Assembly: GCA_016650315.1 (NCBI GenBank)
Contig: JAENVZ010000118.1
Location: 1 to 18,414, forward strand
Source: Alphaproteobacteria bacterium
GTDB lineage: Bacteria; Pseudomonadota; Alphaproteobacteria; Sphingomonadales; Sphingomonadaceae
DNA length: 18,414 nt
Direction: 5' to 3'
A model generated the notes under the pieces. It had not been told where the DNA came from, searched no databases, and was given only the letters and a program-made list of their open reading frames with translations. A program made the position numbers and the translations under genes. This document shows, piece after piece, positions 1 to 8,362 of this stretch (its first letter is position 1; each line of letters begins with the position of its first letter).

Positions 1-66
1 ATTGGCGACGCCATCGAGATCGAATCCGTGGGCGACCTCATCGATACTGTCCGGCGCTACACATGA
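1..66 (+). CDS. Acyl carrier protein, C-terminal fragment
   Basis: The first 21 codons, open at the window edge, read IGDAIEIESVGDLIDTVRRYT and then stop. The pattern of an acidic stretch followed by 'SVGDLIDTV' matches the end of helix III and helix IV of phosphopantetheine carrier proteins. The serine that carries the phosphopantetheine arm lies before the window and cannot be checked. The TGA overlaps the ATG of the next gene (ATGA, 63-66), so the two are translationally coupled. That fits a carrier protein loaded by the adjacent AMP-forming ligase. The identification rests on a short piece and on context. Confidence 0.6.
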   Translation: MGDAIEIESVGDLIDTVRRYT

Positions 67-1445
67 CCTTGCTTCAGGACATGATAATACAGGGAGCGGA
101 ACGTTTCCCCGACCGGGAAGCGGTCGCTGACCCTAAAAATTCGCGCAGCTATGCGCAGCTTGCCGAGGCGAGCCGCCGCATCGCGATCTGGCTGCGCCGT
201 ACCGGGGTGCGCCCCGGCGACCGGGTGGTGCTGATGCTTCCCAACGGTGTGGATTTTATCGCGGCCCATTTCGGTGTATTGATGGCGGGCGGTATTTCGG
301 TGCCCTGCGAGGCGAACGCATCGGCTGCCACGATCGCCGCCATTCGAGACAGCTGCGCACCACGGGCAAGCCTTGACGCGGTGACTATCATCGAAGCGCT
401 TGCTACGCGCGATGGCACATTGCCTGACGCCGAACGCACGACGGACGACCTTGCGACGCTCATGTACACGACAGGATCTACTGGTCGGCCCAAGGGAGTC
501 ATGCTGACTCATGGCAACACCTTGGCGGCTATCCAGAATATCATCGGGTTCGTCGGCTATACGGCACAGGACCGGGAGGTGGTCATCCTGCCGTTGTCGC
601 ACAGTTTCGGCCTCGGCCATGTCTATTGCAACCTCTCATGCGGTGGTGCGGTTTATACCGAACCGGGCCTGACGCGGGTGGGACGGGTCCTTCGCAAGGT
701 GGCCGACTGGGGTGCGACGGGATTTCCCGGAACTCCGCTGGGTTATGCCATGCTGATGGACCGCTATGGCGAGATATTCCAGGAGCGCTGCCGCAATCTG
801 CGGTTCATCGTCGTCAATTCGGCTCCCCTGCCACCGTCAGAGGCCGCGCGGCTGCGCGCGATGCTGCCTGACGTCAACCTGATGGTTTATTATGGGCTTA
901 CAGAGGCATCCCGGTCGACATTCATATCGCTCAGCCAATGTGGTTTGGCTTATTATGGGTCGGTTGGACAGGCGATGCCGGGGATCGATCTGCGGCTGTC
1001 AGATGAAAATGAGGTGCTGATCGCCGGACCAACAGTGGCGCAGGGATATTGGAACGACCCTGAACAGACCGCTGCGGCGTTCCACGATGGCTATTTGCAT
1101 AGCGGCGATCAGGGCCGGATCGATGAAGACGGCTTTCTGCATGTCACCGGGCGTTTCAAGGACCTTATCAATGTCGGGGGCTACAAGGTCTATCCCGCCG
1201 AAATTGAAAAGGTTCTGCTCGAACATGACGCCGTCGAGGATGCCTGCGCCTTTGGCACCGATCGGGTCGAAGCGGCAATCGTGACACGCAGGGACGTCAG
1301 CGAAATCGAGCTATCCCGCTTTTGCTATCAGCGCCTTGAGGGGTTCAAGGTGCCATCGCGAATCTATCCGGTCGCGTTTATCCAGCGTAGCGAGACTGGC
1401 AAGATCATCCGCCACGCCGTCGCGGCCCAATGCAGGGGGACCTAG
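63..1445 (+). CDS. AMP-binding acyl-CoA/acyl-ACP synthetase
   Basis: A 460-residue adenylate-forming (ANL) enzyme, expected to activate a carboxylic acid with ATP and pass it to CoA or, given the preceding gene, to the carrier protein. Visible motifs are the P-loop YTTGSTGRPKG at residues 135-145, YYGLTEAS at 276-283, the SGD at 347-349 that ends the large domain, the hinge stretch GRFKDLINVGGYKVYPAEIE around 363-382, and the catalytic lysine K447 in ETGKIIR. It is shorter than typical 500-550-residue members, mainly before the P-loop, but all core motifs are present. The start ATG overlaps the upstream stop, and its stop lies 1 nt before the next start. Substrate cannot be read from the sequence. 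It resembles the ligases that charge stand-alone carrier proteins more than long-chain acyl-CoA synthetases; that is inference. Confidence 0.9.
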   Translation: MTLLQDMIIQGAERFPDREAVADPKNSRSYAQLAEASRRIAIWLRRTGVRPGDRVVLMLPNGVDFIAAHFGVLMAGGISVPCEANASAATIAAIRDSCAPRASLDAVTIIEALATRDGTLPDAERTTDDLATLMYTTGSTGRPKGVMLTHGNTLAAIQNIIGFVGYTAQDREVVILPLSHSFGLGHVYCNLSCGGAVYTEPGLTRVGRVLRKVADWGATGFPGTPLGYAMLMDRYGEIFQERCRNLRFIVVNSAPLPPSEAARLRAMLPDVNLMVYYGLTEASRSTFISLSQCGLAYYGSVGQAMPGIDLRLSDENEVLIAGPTVAQGYWNDPEQTAAAFHDGYLHSGDQGRIDEDGFLHVTGRFKDLINVGGYKVYPAEIEKVLLEHDAVEDACAFGTDRVEAAIVTRRDVSEIELSRFCYQRLEGFKVPSRIYPVAFIQRSETGKIIRHAVAAQCRGT

Positions 1446-1446
1446 G

Positions 1447-2589
1447 GTGCTCTCCGTCCGCCTGCCCATTCCGCGCTTCGTGTCGGCGGGCGAGGTCTTT
1501 TCCGGAACTGGCTCAATAGGGGTGCTACGGGCGCTTCCCGCCGCGCGCGTGGCTGTGCTTGCGTCGACGTCCCTGCTGAACGATCCGGTTGCAGGCGACA
1601 AGTTGCGGGCCGCCGTCCGGGCGCAGGATGTCCGCTTCATTACCGCGCCGAAGGGTGAGCCGTCGCTGGAGGCCTTGCAGCCCGTCATTGCCGAAATCAC
1701 GGAGTTCGGGCCTGACTGGATTGTCGCGGCAGGCGGCGGATCGGTGCTGGACGGTGCAAAGATCGCCTGGGCCTTCTATGAACAGCCCGACCTGGATCCC
1801 GAGCAGGCAGCGCGGCCCTTTACCCTGCCGCGCCTGCGGGGGCGCGCGCGCCTTGTTGCTGTTCCAACCACATCGGGATCGGGATCGGAGGTCAGCTCGG
1901 CGGCGCTTTTCGCCGTTCATCCCCATCATGCCAAAAGGCCGATGGTGTCCCATGAGCTGTTGCCCGACGTGGTGATTCTCGATCCCGCCCTCACCATGGG
2001 CGTTCCATCTGCCGTCAGGATCGCTGCGGGTTTCGATGCTCTTGCCCATGCCGTCGAGGGTTATGCGTCGCGTTTCGACAATCCGCTGGTCGATCTTCTG
2101 GCGGAACAGGCGACACGCACGCTGTTGCGGGAACTGCCCCGGTCGATCGCTGATCCCGAGGACATGGACGCGCGGCTGAGCGTGATGAATGCAGCGATGA
2201 TGGCGGGCTGGGTTCAAAATCTGAAGGTTCCCGGGGCTGGCCATGCAATTGCGCATCAGTTGGCGGAGCTGGGGATCGGGCATGGAGCCGCCACTGGCTT
2301 CATGTTGGTACCGGCACTGCGTTATAATTGTCAGGACGAGACGGTGCGGTTGAAATATGACCGGCTGGCGGTGGCGGTTGGGCTTGCCGATGCCAATGGC
2401 CTGATTGATGAGATTACACAGATGCGCCGCGACCTTGCCGTACCCAATCCGATGACCGGGAAGCGCATTTCCGATCGTGACAGGCTGTTGGCGGCGGCGC
2501 TTGAAGATGTCTGTGCGCGTGCCAATCCACGGCTGCTCGACAGGCGGGCGCTTGCCGAAATTCTGGACGATGCGACATGCGCGGCTTGA
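1447..2589 (+). CDS. Iron-containing alcohol dehydrogenase
   Basis: A 380-residue group III (Fe-dependent) alcohol dehydrogenase, expected to interconvert an aldehyde and an alcohol with NAD(P)H in the cytoplasm. The open frame extends further 5', but GTG 1447 is preferred: it follows a GGGGGA ribosome site (1435-1440) at 6 nt, starts 1 nt after the ligase stop, and gives the usual family N-terminus (VLSVRLPIPRF). The cofactor-binding AAGGGSVLD lies at 94-102 and PTTSGSGSE at 140-148. Putative metal ligands D197, H201, H266 and H279 have almost the same spacing as D196/H200/H263/H277 of FucO. The last 13 bp overlap the next gene. In context it would reduce the aldehyde made by the LuxC-like domain downstream, though the oxidative direction is possible. 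Confidence 0.92.
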   Translation: MLSVRLPIPRFVSAGEVFSGTGSIGVLRALPAARVAVLASTSLLNDPVAGDKLRAAVRAQDVRFITAPKGEPSLEALQPVIAEITEFGPDWIVAAGGGSVLDGAKIAWAFYEQPDLDPEQAARPFTLPRLRGRARLVAVPTTSGSGSEVSSAALFAVHPHHAKRPMVSHELLPDVVILDPALTMGVPSAVRIAAGFDALAHAVEGYASRFDNPLVDLLAEQATRTLLRELPRSIADPEDMDARLSVMNAAMMAGWVQNLKVPGAGHAIAHQLAELGIGHGAATGFMLVPALRYNCQDETVRLKYDRLAVAVGLADANGLIDEITQMRRDLAVPNPMTGKRISDRDRLLAAALEDVCARANPRLLDRRALAEILDDATCAA

Positions 2590-5123
2590 TCGAACGCGGC
2601 GAGGTGCGGGATGCGGATCCGATTAGCGATCTATTGCGCGCAGCACCTTATGGGCTGCCTGAGGCCGAGCGGCAGCGCCGCCTGCTAGATGCCATGAACG
2701 CTGCGTATCGGCATCATGCCGAAAATTGTGCCGCTTATGGGCATTTTTGCGCTAAGCGAGGCTTTCGGCAGGATCATGTCTTTGCTTCGCTCGCCGACTT
2801 TCCCTTCCTCCCGGCGCAGGCGTTCAAGGAAAATTCCGATGTGCTGCGTTCGGTCGATCCGGCAGAAATTCGCGCCACGCTCAGTTCCTCGGCGACGAGC
2901 GGTATTCCCAGCACAGTCGTGGTGGATGCGATCACGGCGAAGCGGCAGGTGCGCGCCCTTGCCAGCGTGATCAGCGAAGCACTGGGCGGCAAGCGGCGAC
3001 CTATCCTCATTCTCGACGTTCCGCCTGACAAGGACCAGCATGGCGACCTGGGTGCACGCGGGGCGGCGGTGCGGGGATTCCTTAACCTTGCCAGCGAGGC
3101 TCAGTATTTCATGGATATTGACGCCAATGGGTCGCTTGTCCTGCGCGAACAGGCGTTCGCCGACGCATTGGCCCGCCTTGATGGACCTGCGATGGTCTTT
3201 GGCTTCACCTATGTCCTTTATGCCTTTGCCGTGGAGCCGCTGCTGCGTGCCGGATGGGGCTTTTCGATGCCGCCGGGATCGCATGTGGTGCATATTGGCG
3301 GCTGGAAGAAACTTGCCGACCAACGCGTCTCGCCCCTGGTTTTTGACCGGGCCATGCGCGATGCGTTGGGCGTTCCTGCCGATCATGTCATCGACTTCTA
3401 TGGCTTTACCGAACAGATGGGCGTGACCTATCCTACAGGGCCAGAAGGCGACAAGCATTGCCCGGCTTTTGCCGAGGTGATTGTCCGCGATCCCATGACT
3501 TATGAGCTGGTCAGCGATGGCGAGGAAGGGCTTCTCGAGTTTTTGACGCCGCTACCTCACTCCTATCCCGGCATTGCAGTGCTGACCGATGATGTCGGGG
3601 TGATTACCGGGCGGCCGCGTCCGGGCGATGTCTGGGGCGGCACCCGGTTTCGTGTACTTGGCCGCGCCAAAAAAGCCGAGGTGCGTGGCTGCGGTGACAT
3701 CATGGGCGAAAAAATGGCCCCGCAATCCGTGCAAGAGCATGTGGCCATCGTTCAGGCGCCAAGCAATGTGCGACTGCTATGGGAGGCCGGGACCAATCAT
3801 GTCGCTGGCGACCTGCAGGCACCTGTCGACACGCGCAGCCTTCCGCTCGTTCTGGACATCGGTGCGCTGGCCGTACAGCTCAAGGAAAAGCGGACGCTGC
3901 TCGACAGTTATAGCTCGGATGATCTGATCGCGCTGATCGGTGCTGCCAGCGGCAAATGGGCGGCGAGCGAGGGTCCGCTCGCTCCGTTGCGCCAGCAGGG
4001 CTTGCTGTTCCTCACCAACTGGTGCGCCAGTGGTGCGCTGCGGCGGCTGGCGGACGATTCATTGCGCGGACAGCGTGGGCATCTCGACGGTTTCCTGCCG
4101 TGCGCCGATCATGGTCGCGCCTTTCTGCGCGCCGTACCGCGCGGACTCGTTTGTCACTGGCTTGCCGGAAATGTGCCGCTGCTCGGTATGCTGACGCTGG
4201 TCCAAGCCATTATCTGCCGAAACGCCAATCTCATCAAGGCGGCCAGCAGTTTTGGTCGCGCTCTACCTGCTCTGCTTGACGCTTTTCGGGGCCTTGAAGT
4301 GCGGACAGCAGGCGGGCGGTTGCTGAAGGGCGACGACATCCTGCAAAGTATCGCCGTTGTTTATTTCGACCGGCTCGACCGCGCGGCGGCTGAACAAATG
4401 TCGGAGGCCGCCGATGTCCGGGTCGCCTGGGGCGGGGCGGAGGCCGTTGCCGGAATCCTGACCTTGCCAAGACATTTCAGCACTGAGGATATCATCTTCG
4501 GCCCCAAGCTCTCCTACATGGTGATTGGTCGGGACATGCTGGACACGCCGCGCAATGTCCGCAAACTGGCCAGAGCCGCAGCCACTGATGCGTCAGTGTT
4601 CGACCAATATGCCTGCGCTTCGCCCCATAACATCTTCGTTGAAGAGGGCGGGGATGCCGCCAGCCCGCGCGAATTCGCCGCCCTTCTGGCAGAGGAGATG
4701 GCAAAGGCGGCCATACGCATCCCCAAGGCGCCGGCCGATCCCGGCACGATCTCGGCCATTCAAAGCACTCGGCTTCGTCAGGAACTGACAGGGGAGGTAT
4801 GGGCCTCGCAGGATTCGACCTGGACGGTGCTGTTCAACGCGCGCGTGCCGTCCGTGCTGGAGCCGCCCAGCTATTCGCGGGTCATTTCGATCAGCGCGGT
4901 CAGCGATGGCCTTGCCTGTGCCGATTTTGCCAGTCCCGACATCCAGACGATCGGCGTTGCCATGGCTGGCCCCCGTCGCCTGGCCTTTGCCGAACGCGCC
5001 GCCCTGCGCGGGGCGGCACGTTTCCCCGATATTGGCCGCATGACCCATTTCCAATCGCCCTGGGATGGCCTGTTCCCGATGGATCGCCTGGTACGCTGGA
5101 TTTCCCTGGGGGGACCGCTGTGA
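2577..5123 (+). CDS. LuxE-LuxC fusion: acyl-activating and acyl-reductase protein
   Basis: An 848-residue two-domain protein. Residues ~15-385 look like LuxE/acyl-protein synthetase (PaaK-like adenylating fold): SSSATSG at 103-109, FYGFTEQMG at 274-282 and a GRAKK...GEKM segment at 362-380. Residues ~440-848 look like LuxC acyl reductase: HWLAGNVPLLG at 528-538, NLIKAASSFG at 551-560, and the putative nucleophile C680 in QYACASPHNIF, where the family has its acyl-accepting cysteine. In luminous bacteria LuxC, LuxE and LuxD are separate proteins of the fatty acid reductase complex; here the activating and reducing parts are in one chain. The start ATG lies inside the end of the alcohol dehydrogenase gene, so translation is coupled. 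Predicted product is an aldehyde from an acyl-adenylate or thioester. No luxA/luxB-like gene is present, so light production is not suggested. Substrate unknown. Confidence 0.88.
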   Translation: MRGLIERGEVRDADPISDLLRAAPYGLPEAERQRRLLDAMNAAYRHHAENCAAYGHFCAKRGFRQDHVFASLADFPFLPAQAFKENSDVLRSVDPAEIRATLSSSATSGIPSTVVVDAITAKRQVRALASVISEALGGKRRPILILDVPPDKDQHGDLGARGAAVRGFLNLASEAQYFMDIDANGSLVLREQAFADALARLDGPAMVFGFTYVLYAFAVEPLLRAGWGFSMPPGSHVVHIGGWKKLADQRVSPLVFDRAMRDALGVPADHVIDFYGFTEQMGVTYPTGPEGDKHCPAFAEVIVRDPMTYELVSDGEEGLLEFLTPLPHSYPGIAVLTDDVGVITGRPRPGDVWGGTRFRVLGRAKKAEVRGCGDIMGEKMAPQSVQEHVAIVQAPSNVRLLWEAGTNHVAGDLQAPVDTRSLPLVLDIGALAVQLKEKRTLLDSYSSDDLIALIGAASGKWAASEGPLAPLRQQGLLFLTNWCASGALRRLADDSLRGQRGHLDGFLPCADHGRAFLRAVPRGLVCHWLAGNVPLLGMLTLVQAIICRNANLIKAASSFGRALPALLDAFRGLEVRTAGGRLLKGDDILQSIAVVYFDRLDRAAAEQMSEAADVRVAWGGAEAVAGILTLPRHFSTEDIIFGPKLSYMVIGRDMLDTPRNVRKLARAAATDASVFDQYACASPHNIFVEEGGDAASPREFAALLAEEMAKAAIRIPKAPADPGTISAIQSTRLRQELTGEVWASQDSTWTVLFNARVPSVLEPPSYSRVISISAVSDGLACADFASPDIQTIGVAMAGPRRLAFAERAALRGAARFPDIGRMTHFQSPWDGLFPMDRLVRWISLGGPL

Positions 5124-5435
5124 AGGGTGACGATAAGGCTGCTGTCGGGTTTTTGCGACATTCATTCTCTCTCCCCTTCAGGGGAAGGGGCAGATTATGT
5201 CTGCAACCCACCCAAACCAGTCATTCCATTGCAACCCGCTGTCCTAAAATGGGACAGTTAAGCCTGTCCTTATAACCGAATAATCTGGTTTCGCTTTCCA
5301 CCATACCTCCTTTGGCCGGGCGCTTCGCCAAGAGGAGGCCACAAGGGGGATGACCTTATACGGAATAGCGCAACAGGCGCGCGGACCGTTGGCTTATGAT
5401 GATCGCCGGATTCATAAACAACTTGCGACGGTTTC
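5124..5435 (+). other. 312-bp intergenic spacer with hairpins
   Basis: No gene is seen between the LuxE-LuxC fusion and the acyltransferase. The spacer holds three inverted repeats: a small one at 5172-5185, ctgtcc/ggacag at 5239-5257, and a strong one at 5306-5338. The last 90 bp before the next start are less GC-rich and could hold its promoter, but I see no convincing -35/-10 pair. The first five genes may therefore form two transcription units. Confidence 0.5.
5306..5338. terminator. Strong hairpin, possible terminator or processing site
   Basis: Arms 5306-5316 (cctcctttggc) and 5327-5338 pair over 11 bp with one bulged base (g5332), around a 10-nt GC-rich loop. No T-run follows on either strand, so this is not a textbook intrinsic terminator. 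It could be an mRNA-stabilising or attenuating stem between the reductase operon and the acyltransferase. Confidence 0.4.
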
Positions 5436-6587
5436 ATGACGGAAAATATTCAGCAAAGCCTATCCCCTCCTGCACCAAAGAGTGTACGCGGCGGCTTCAA
5501 TGGCGCGGCGCACGGCCTGCGGGGCATTGCCGCAATGATGGTTTTCTGCGCTCATTTGTTGGGCGGCACCGCTGAACATATCTATCAGGGTCATGCACAT
5601 TATGTCGCCTTCGTGGTCCGGCCCTGGCAATTCGGGGTCTATGGGGTGGAGTTGTTCTTCACCATCAGCGGCTTCGTCATCCTGCCCAGCATACTGCGCT
5701 ATTCCGCGGGTCAATTTGCATTGCGGCGACTGCTGCGCCTTTACCCGTTATTTTTTGTCCTGACGCTGTTTTTCGTCCTGAGCAACACAGTGACGCATGA
5801 ATATCCGGACGTCAATAATTGGCGAACGATCATTGGCGGCTTCACCTTTACCAATTTGCTGCTGCATACAGAGCAGCTTACGCCCAATGCCTGGAGTCTG
5901 ACCTATGAGGTGATGTTCTATATTCTCACCTGTCTGGGCGTGACCTTTCTGGTGAAACAGCGCAGATGGATGGTCGGCGGACTGGTGCTTTTATTGTCTG
6001 TCCTGTTCCTTGTCCGCTATCCCATAGCGACCTATTTCCTGTTTGGCTTGGGCATCCGGGTTCTGCATGATCGTGGCGTCAGCCTGAGACGGGAACTGGC
6101 CTGGCCGCTGGAATTCGTCGCCGCGTTGTCTTGCATCTATTTCGCCTCTTCGGGATGGTTCACATACAAGCCTGCTGATGTCACCAACCCGATCCTGATA
6201 GCCACTATGCTATCGACGGCCGCCTATTTTTTCCTCGCCATATCGCCCGGGAGCCTGACCGGGCGCCTCCTTGCCGGACCGGCGACGACCTATCTTGGAA
6301 CGGTTAGCTACAGCCTCTATCTGGTCCATCCGTACACTTATTATGTCATGCGCCTGCTGTTCGTGAAGCTGGGTCTGTTCACCGATCATATTGCACTGTC
6401 CATGCTGCTGTTCTTCCTGGTGACGACGCCGGTAACGCTGCTCCTTACGCACGTCATTCACCATTTGATTGAGCTTGGACCCTATGAGTGGTTCTTCCGT
6501 CAGCGAGTCTATCGTGTCCGCGAGGCGGAGCGGGGGCAGAGCAGCAAGGCGGGCAGCCGCCAGGTGTCCGGCGGCCGCACTGCATGA
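5436..6587 (+). CDS. Acyltransferase-3 family membrane protein
   Basis: A 383-residue integral membrane protein of the acyltransferase-3 (OafA/NodX/WecH) family, which moves acyl groups onto sugars or other surface molecules. Visible family marks are HGLRGIAAMMVFCAHL at 26-41 (conserved R29 and H40), VELFFTISGFVI at 71-82, RRLLRLYP at 97-104, and NAWSLTYEVMFY at 151-162. About ten hydrophobic segments follow, and there is no C-terminal SGNH domain. ATG 5436 lacks a strong ribosome site, but no better in-frame start is seen. It lies 312 bp after the reductase operon on the same strand. It may modify a glycan with an acyl group related to that pathway, or it may be independent; the acceptor cannot be told from sequence. 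Confidence 0.9.
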   Translation: MTENIQQSLSPPAPKSVRGGFNGAAHGLRGIAAMMVFCAHLLGGTAEHIYQGHAHYVAFVVRPWQFGVYGVELFFTISGFVILPSILRYSAGQFALRRLLRLYPLFFVLTLFFVLSNTVTHEYPDVNNWRTIIGGFTFTNLLLHTEQLTPNAWSLTYEVMFYILTCLGVTFLVKQRRWMVGGLVLLLSVLFLVRYPIATYFLFGLGIRVLHDRGVSLRRELAWPLEFVAALSCIYFASSGWFTYKPADVTNPILIATMLSTAAYFFLAISPGSLTGRLLAGPATTYLGTVSYSLYLVHPYTYYVMRLLFVKLGLFTDHIALSMLLFFLVTTPVTLLLTHVIHHLIELGPYEWFFRQRVYRVREAERGQSSKAGSRQVSGGRTA

Positions 6588-6739
6588 TGGTAAAATCCTC
6601 TATCCCACTATAAAATAGTCAGTTTATTTATTGGTATAGCTATTCAGGTTGACAGCTATTTGGTTCGTTGCATGACCCATAAGTATAGTCATGCACTATA
6701 TGGCTGACAAAATGCCTTCTGCGTACCAAGAACATTTGC
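6588..6739 (+). promoter_or_regulatory. AT-rich upstream region with a possible -35 box
   Basis: This stretch is much richer in A and T than its surroundings. A perfect TTGACA lies at 6649-6654, but 17 nt downstream is ATGACC, a poor -10; the TATAGT at 6684-6689 is too far away. A promoter for the oxygenase gene is likely here, but the exact boxes are uncertain. The composition change also marks the boundary between the operon and the rearranged region. Confidence 0.3.
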
Positions 6740-7711
6740 ATGGTTTTTCTGGAAATCGCCGCCGAGGAACTTCAGCACGGTCTGCTGGCCGCGGGCTTTG
6801 CCAATGGTGCGGCGGCGATACTGGTTCATTGCGAAGGCCTGATCCGGAAACTCTGGTCGCAACTGCTGGAAGATCCCGATGAACAGTTGCCATGGGAAGC
6901 GCCGCTGATCGACATCGCCCGCAACCATTACGGTAGCCGCGACATTACCGTCGGCCTAGGCGACCTTTTCTACTTTCAGCCGGGCCATCATGGCTATATC
7001 GCCCGAAAAGTCGAAATCGACCGCACGCCTGAGGGCCGTCCGGAGCCAACGCCCAGCCAATTTGTCCAAGGTAATGGTAGCTATCGGATTGCAGATACGA
7101 CCATGGACGAATGTTGCCGCCTCGCCGACCAGCTTATGGAGGCGCTCACTCCGCAAAGGCAGCAATTCAAGGAATGCCGGGTTACGGTACAGCGGCTCAA
7201 ATATCAGGAGCGATACGAGGATTTCGAAGATTTGGCGGCAATGTCCCAGAATTCGCTGGCCAGATGGGGTCGTCTCGGTTTCCAGCTCGATCGCCACCGG
7301 GGACGGCTCGACGGGCCACTCGCGCGCAAAGGTGTCTCCGATGTGATGGGAGCGATGATGATGTTACCGGGGCTGGGCAAGCTGCCGGGATGGGTAAACA
7401 AGAGTTTGAATCCAAAGCAGTCGCGCGCCTCGGATATGCGGTTGGTCGAAAGAGCGCATTCTGATGAGCGCTATTTTACCGCCCTGTGCGGAACGCGAGC
7501 GAATGTCCGGACCGAGGTCCATATTGGAAAGCAGTGGATCGAACTACCGGTCGGCCTTACCTCCTTTGCCGTATTCCCTGGCAATCTGGCTCAACGCGCT
7601 TTCGGTCTGACACCCACAATGCATCGTGTCGTCCATACCGGCCAAACCCTTCCCGCAAGCGCCATCGACCGGCGTACCGGCAATGTGACCTTGATGATCG
7701 GCGGAGTCTGA
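6740..7711 (+). CDS. Isopenicillin N synthase-like Fe(II) oxygenase, putative
   Basis: A 323-residue protein that I place in the isopenicillin-N-synthase/2-oxoglutarate Fe(II) oxygenase superfamily by motif and spacing. H240-S-D242 forms an HxD pair, and H295 in PTMHRVVH lies 55 residues after the first histidine, close to the 56 of IPNS (H214/H270). Between them W266 and the 'LPVGLTSFAVFPGNL' strand fit the usual W..l.v..G..vv..Gd pattern. The 2-oxoglutarate-anchoring RxS expected about nine residues after the distal histidine is not seen, so the cosubstrate may differ or the enzyme may be atypical. ATG 6740 has no good ribosome site; the frame is open back to 6689 without another ATG, so the start is uncertain. 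The gene is flanked by broken genes but appears intact itself. Confidence 0.6.
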   Translation: MVFLEIAAEELQHGLLAAGFANGAAAILVHCEGLIRKLWSQLLEDPDEQLPWEAPLIDIARNHYGSRDITVGLGDLFYFQPGHHGYIARKVEIDRTPEGRPEPTPSQFVQGNGSYRIADTTMDECCRLADQLMEALTPQRQQFKECRVTVQRLKYQERYEDFEDLAAMSQNSLARWGRLGFQLDRHRGRLDGPLARKGVSDVMGAMMMLPGLGKLPGWVNKSLNPKQSRASDMRLVERAHSDERYFTALCGTRANVRTEVHIGKQWIELPVGLTSFAVFPGNLAQRAFGLTPTMHRVVHTGQTLPASAIDRRTGNVTLMIGGV

Positions 7712-7813
7712 GGCCGACGCATTGGGGGTAGTCCAGCTGGGACCCCCGACATTAGGATCAGGACCCATTGATTTGGAACGTTAGATGTGATTCAGGCGGG
7801 TTAATGGGACGCC

Positions 7814-8323
7814 ATGATCGAGTTGCATTTTGATAATACGGCGCAGGCCGCAGCCTGGAACTCCATAGAGCAGCAGGCCCCCGGCGGACTTTTTCCCGAA
7901 GGGCTGGCGCTGGGCCATCCCGTGCTGACAAGTGCGGCCGACCTTCTCTGGTCTGCAGGAAAAGGTCCGGCGGCGAACGACAAGGACGCCGTCTATTACG
8001 TCATTCCCTATCAATATAATGATGCTGGCGAATATGAGGATTATGCGCGTGCCTATGTCCTACCGCAATATGACGGGTGGATGAAGGAAGGCTTGTTGTC
8101 CGGCTATGAAGTCCTCTTCAATCGTTATCCAGTGGGCGATCCCTGAGATGTGCTGGTCGTGTTGCAATATCGCGACATCGAAGCTTTCGGCCGCCGCCAG
8201 CAGGCGCTGGACAAGGTGCGAGCCACCCTGCAGGATAACCCGGAATGGGTGGCCTATCACAAGCGCAAGGGCAGGATCCGTTCGGAAACCGAAAACAGCA
8301 TTGCGAGGATTATCGCACAGTAA
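7814..8323 (+). pseudogene. Unknown protein gene interrupted by in-frame TGA
   Basis: The frame opened by ATG 7814 runs 110 codons to TGA at 8144-8146 (...RYPVGDP), then continues in the same frame for 58 codons (DVLVVLQYRDIEAFGRRQQ...) to TAA at 8321-8323. Both halves have coding-like composition and make one coherent protein if the TGA was TGG (GDP-W-DVLVVLQYRD). A single G-to-A change therefore likely broke a gene of about 169 codons. I do not recognise the family with confidence. The sequence is rich in Tyr and acidic residues (YYVIPYQYNDAGEYEDYARAY). No signal peptide is evident at this start, and the first ~50 residues may not be the native N-terminus. A sequencing error is possible. 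Confidence 0.6.
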
Positions 8324-8362
8324 TCAGCGTACCGCCCCACGTCACAGGGCGCGGGGTGATCG

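Noticed and set aside
1525..2283. Minus-strand open frame opposite the alcohol dehydrogenase
   Set aside because: Shadow of a well-supported gene; no recognisable domain and Arg/Gln-rich composition typical of antisense frames in GC-rich DNA.
2577..5123. A bioluminescence (lux) operon
   Set aside because: Only LuxE- and LuxC-like domains are present; no luciferase subunits or thioesterase are visible.
5172..5185. Small hairpin tcccc-ttca-gggga as a terminator
   Set aside because: Only a 5-bp stem and no T-run; too weak to call alone.
8144..8146. TGA as a selenocysteine codon
   Set aside because: No SECIS-like stem was evident and the family is not a known selenoprotein; a TGG-to-TGA mutation or a sequencing error is simpler.
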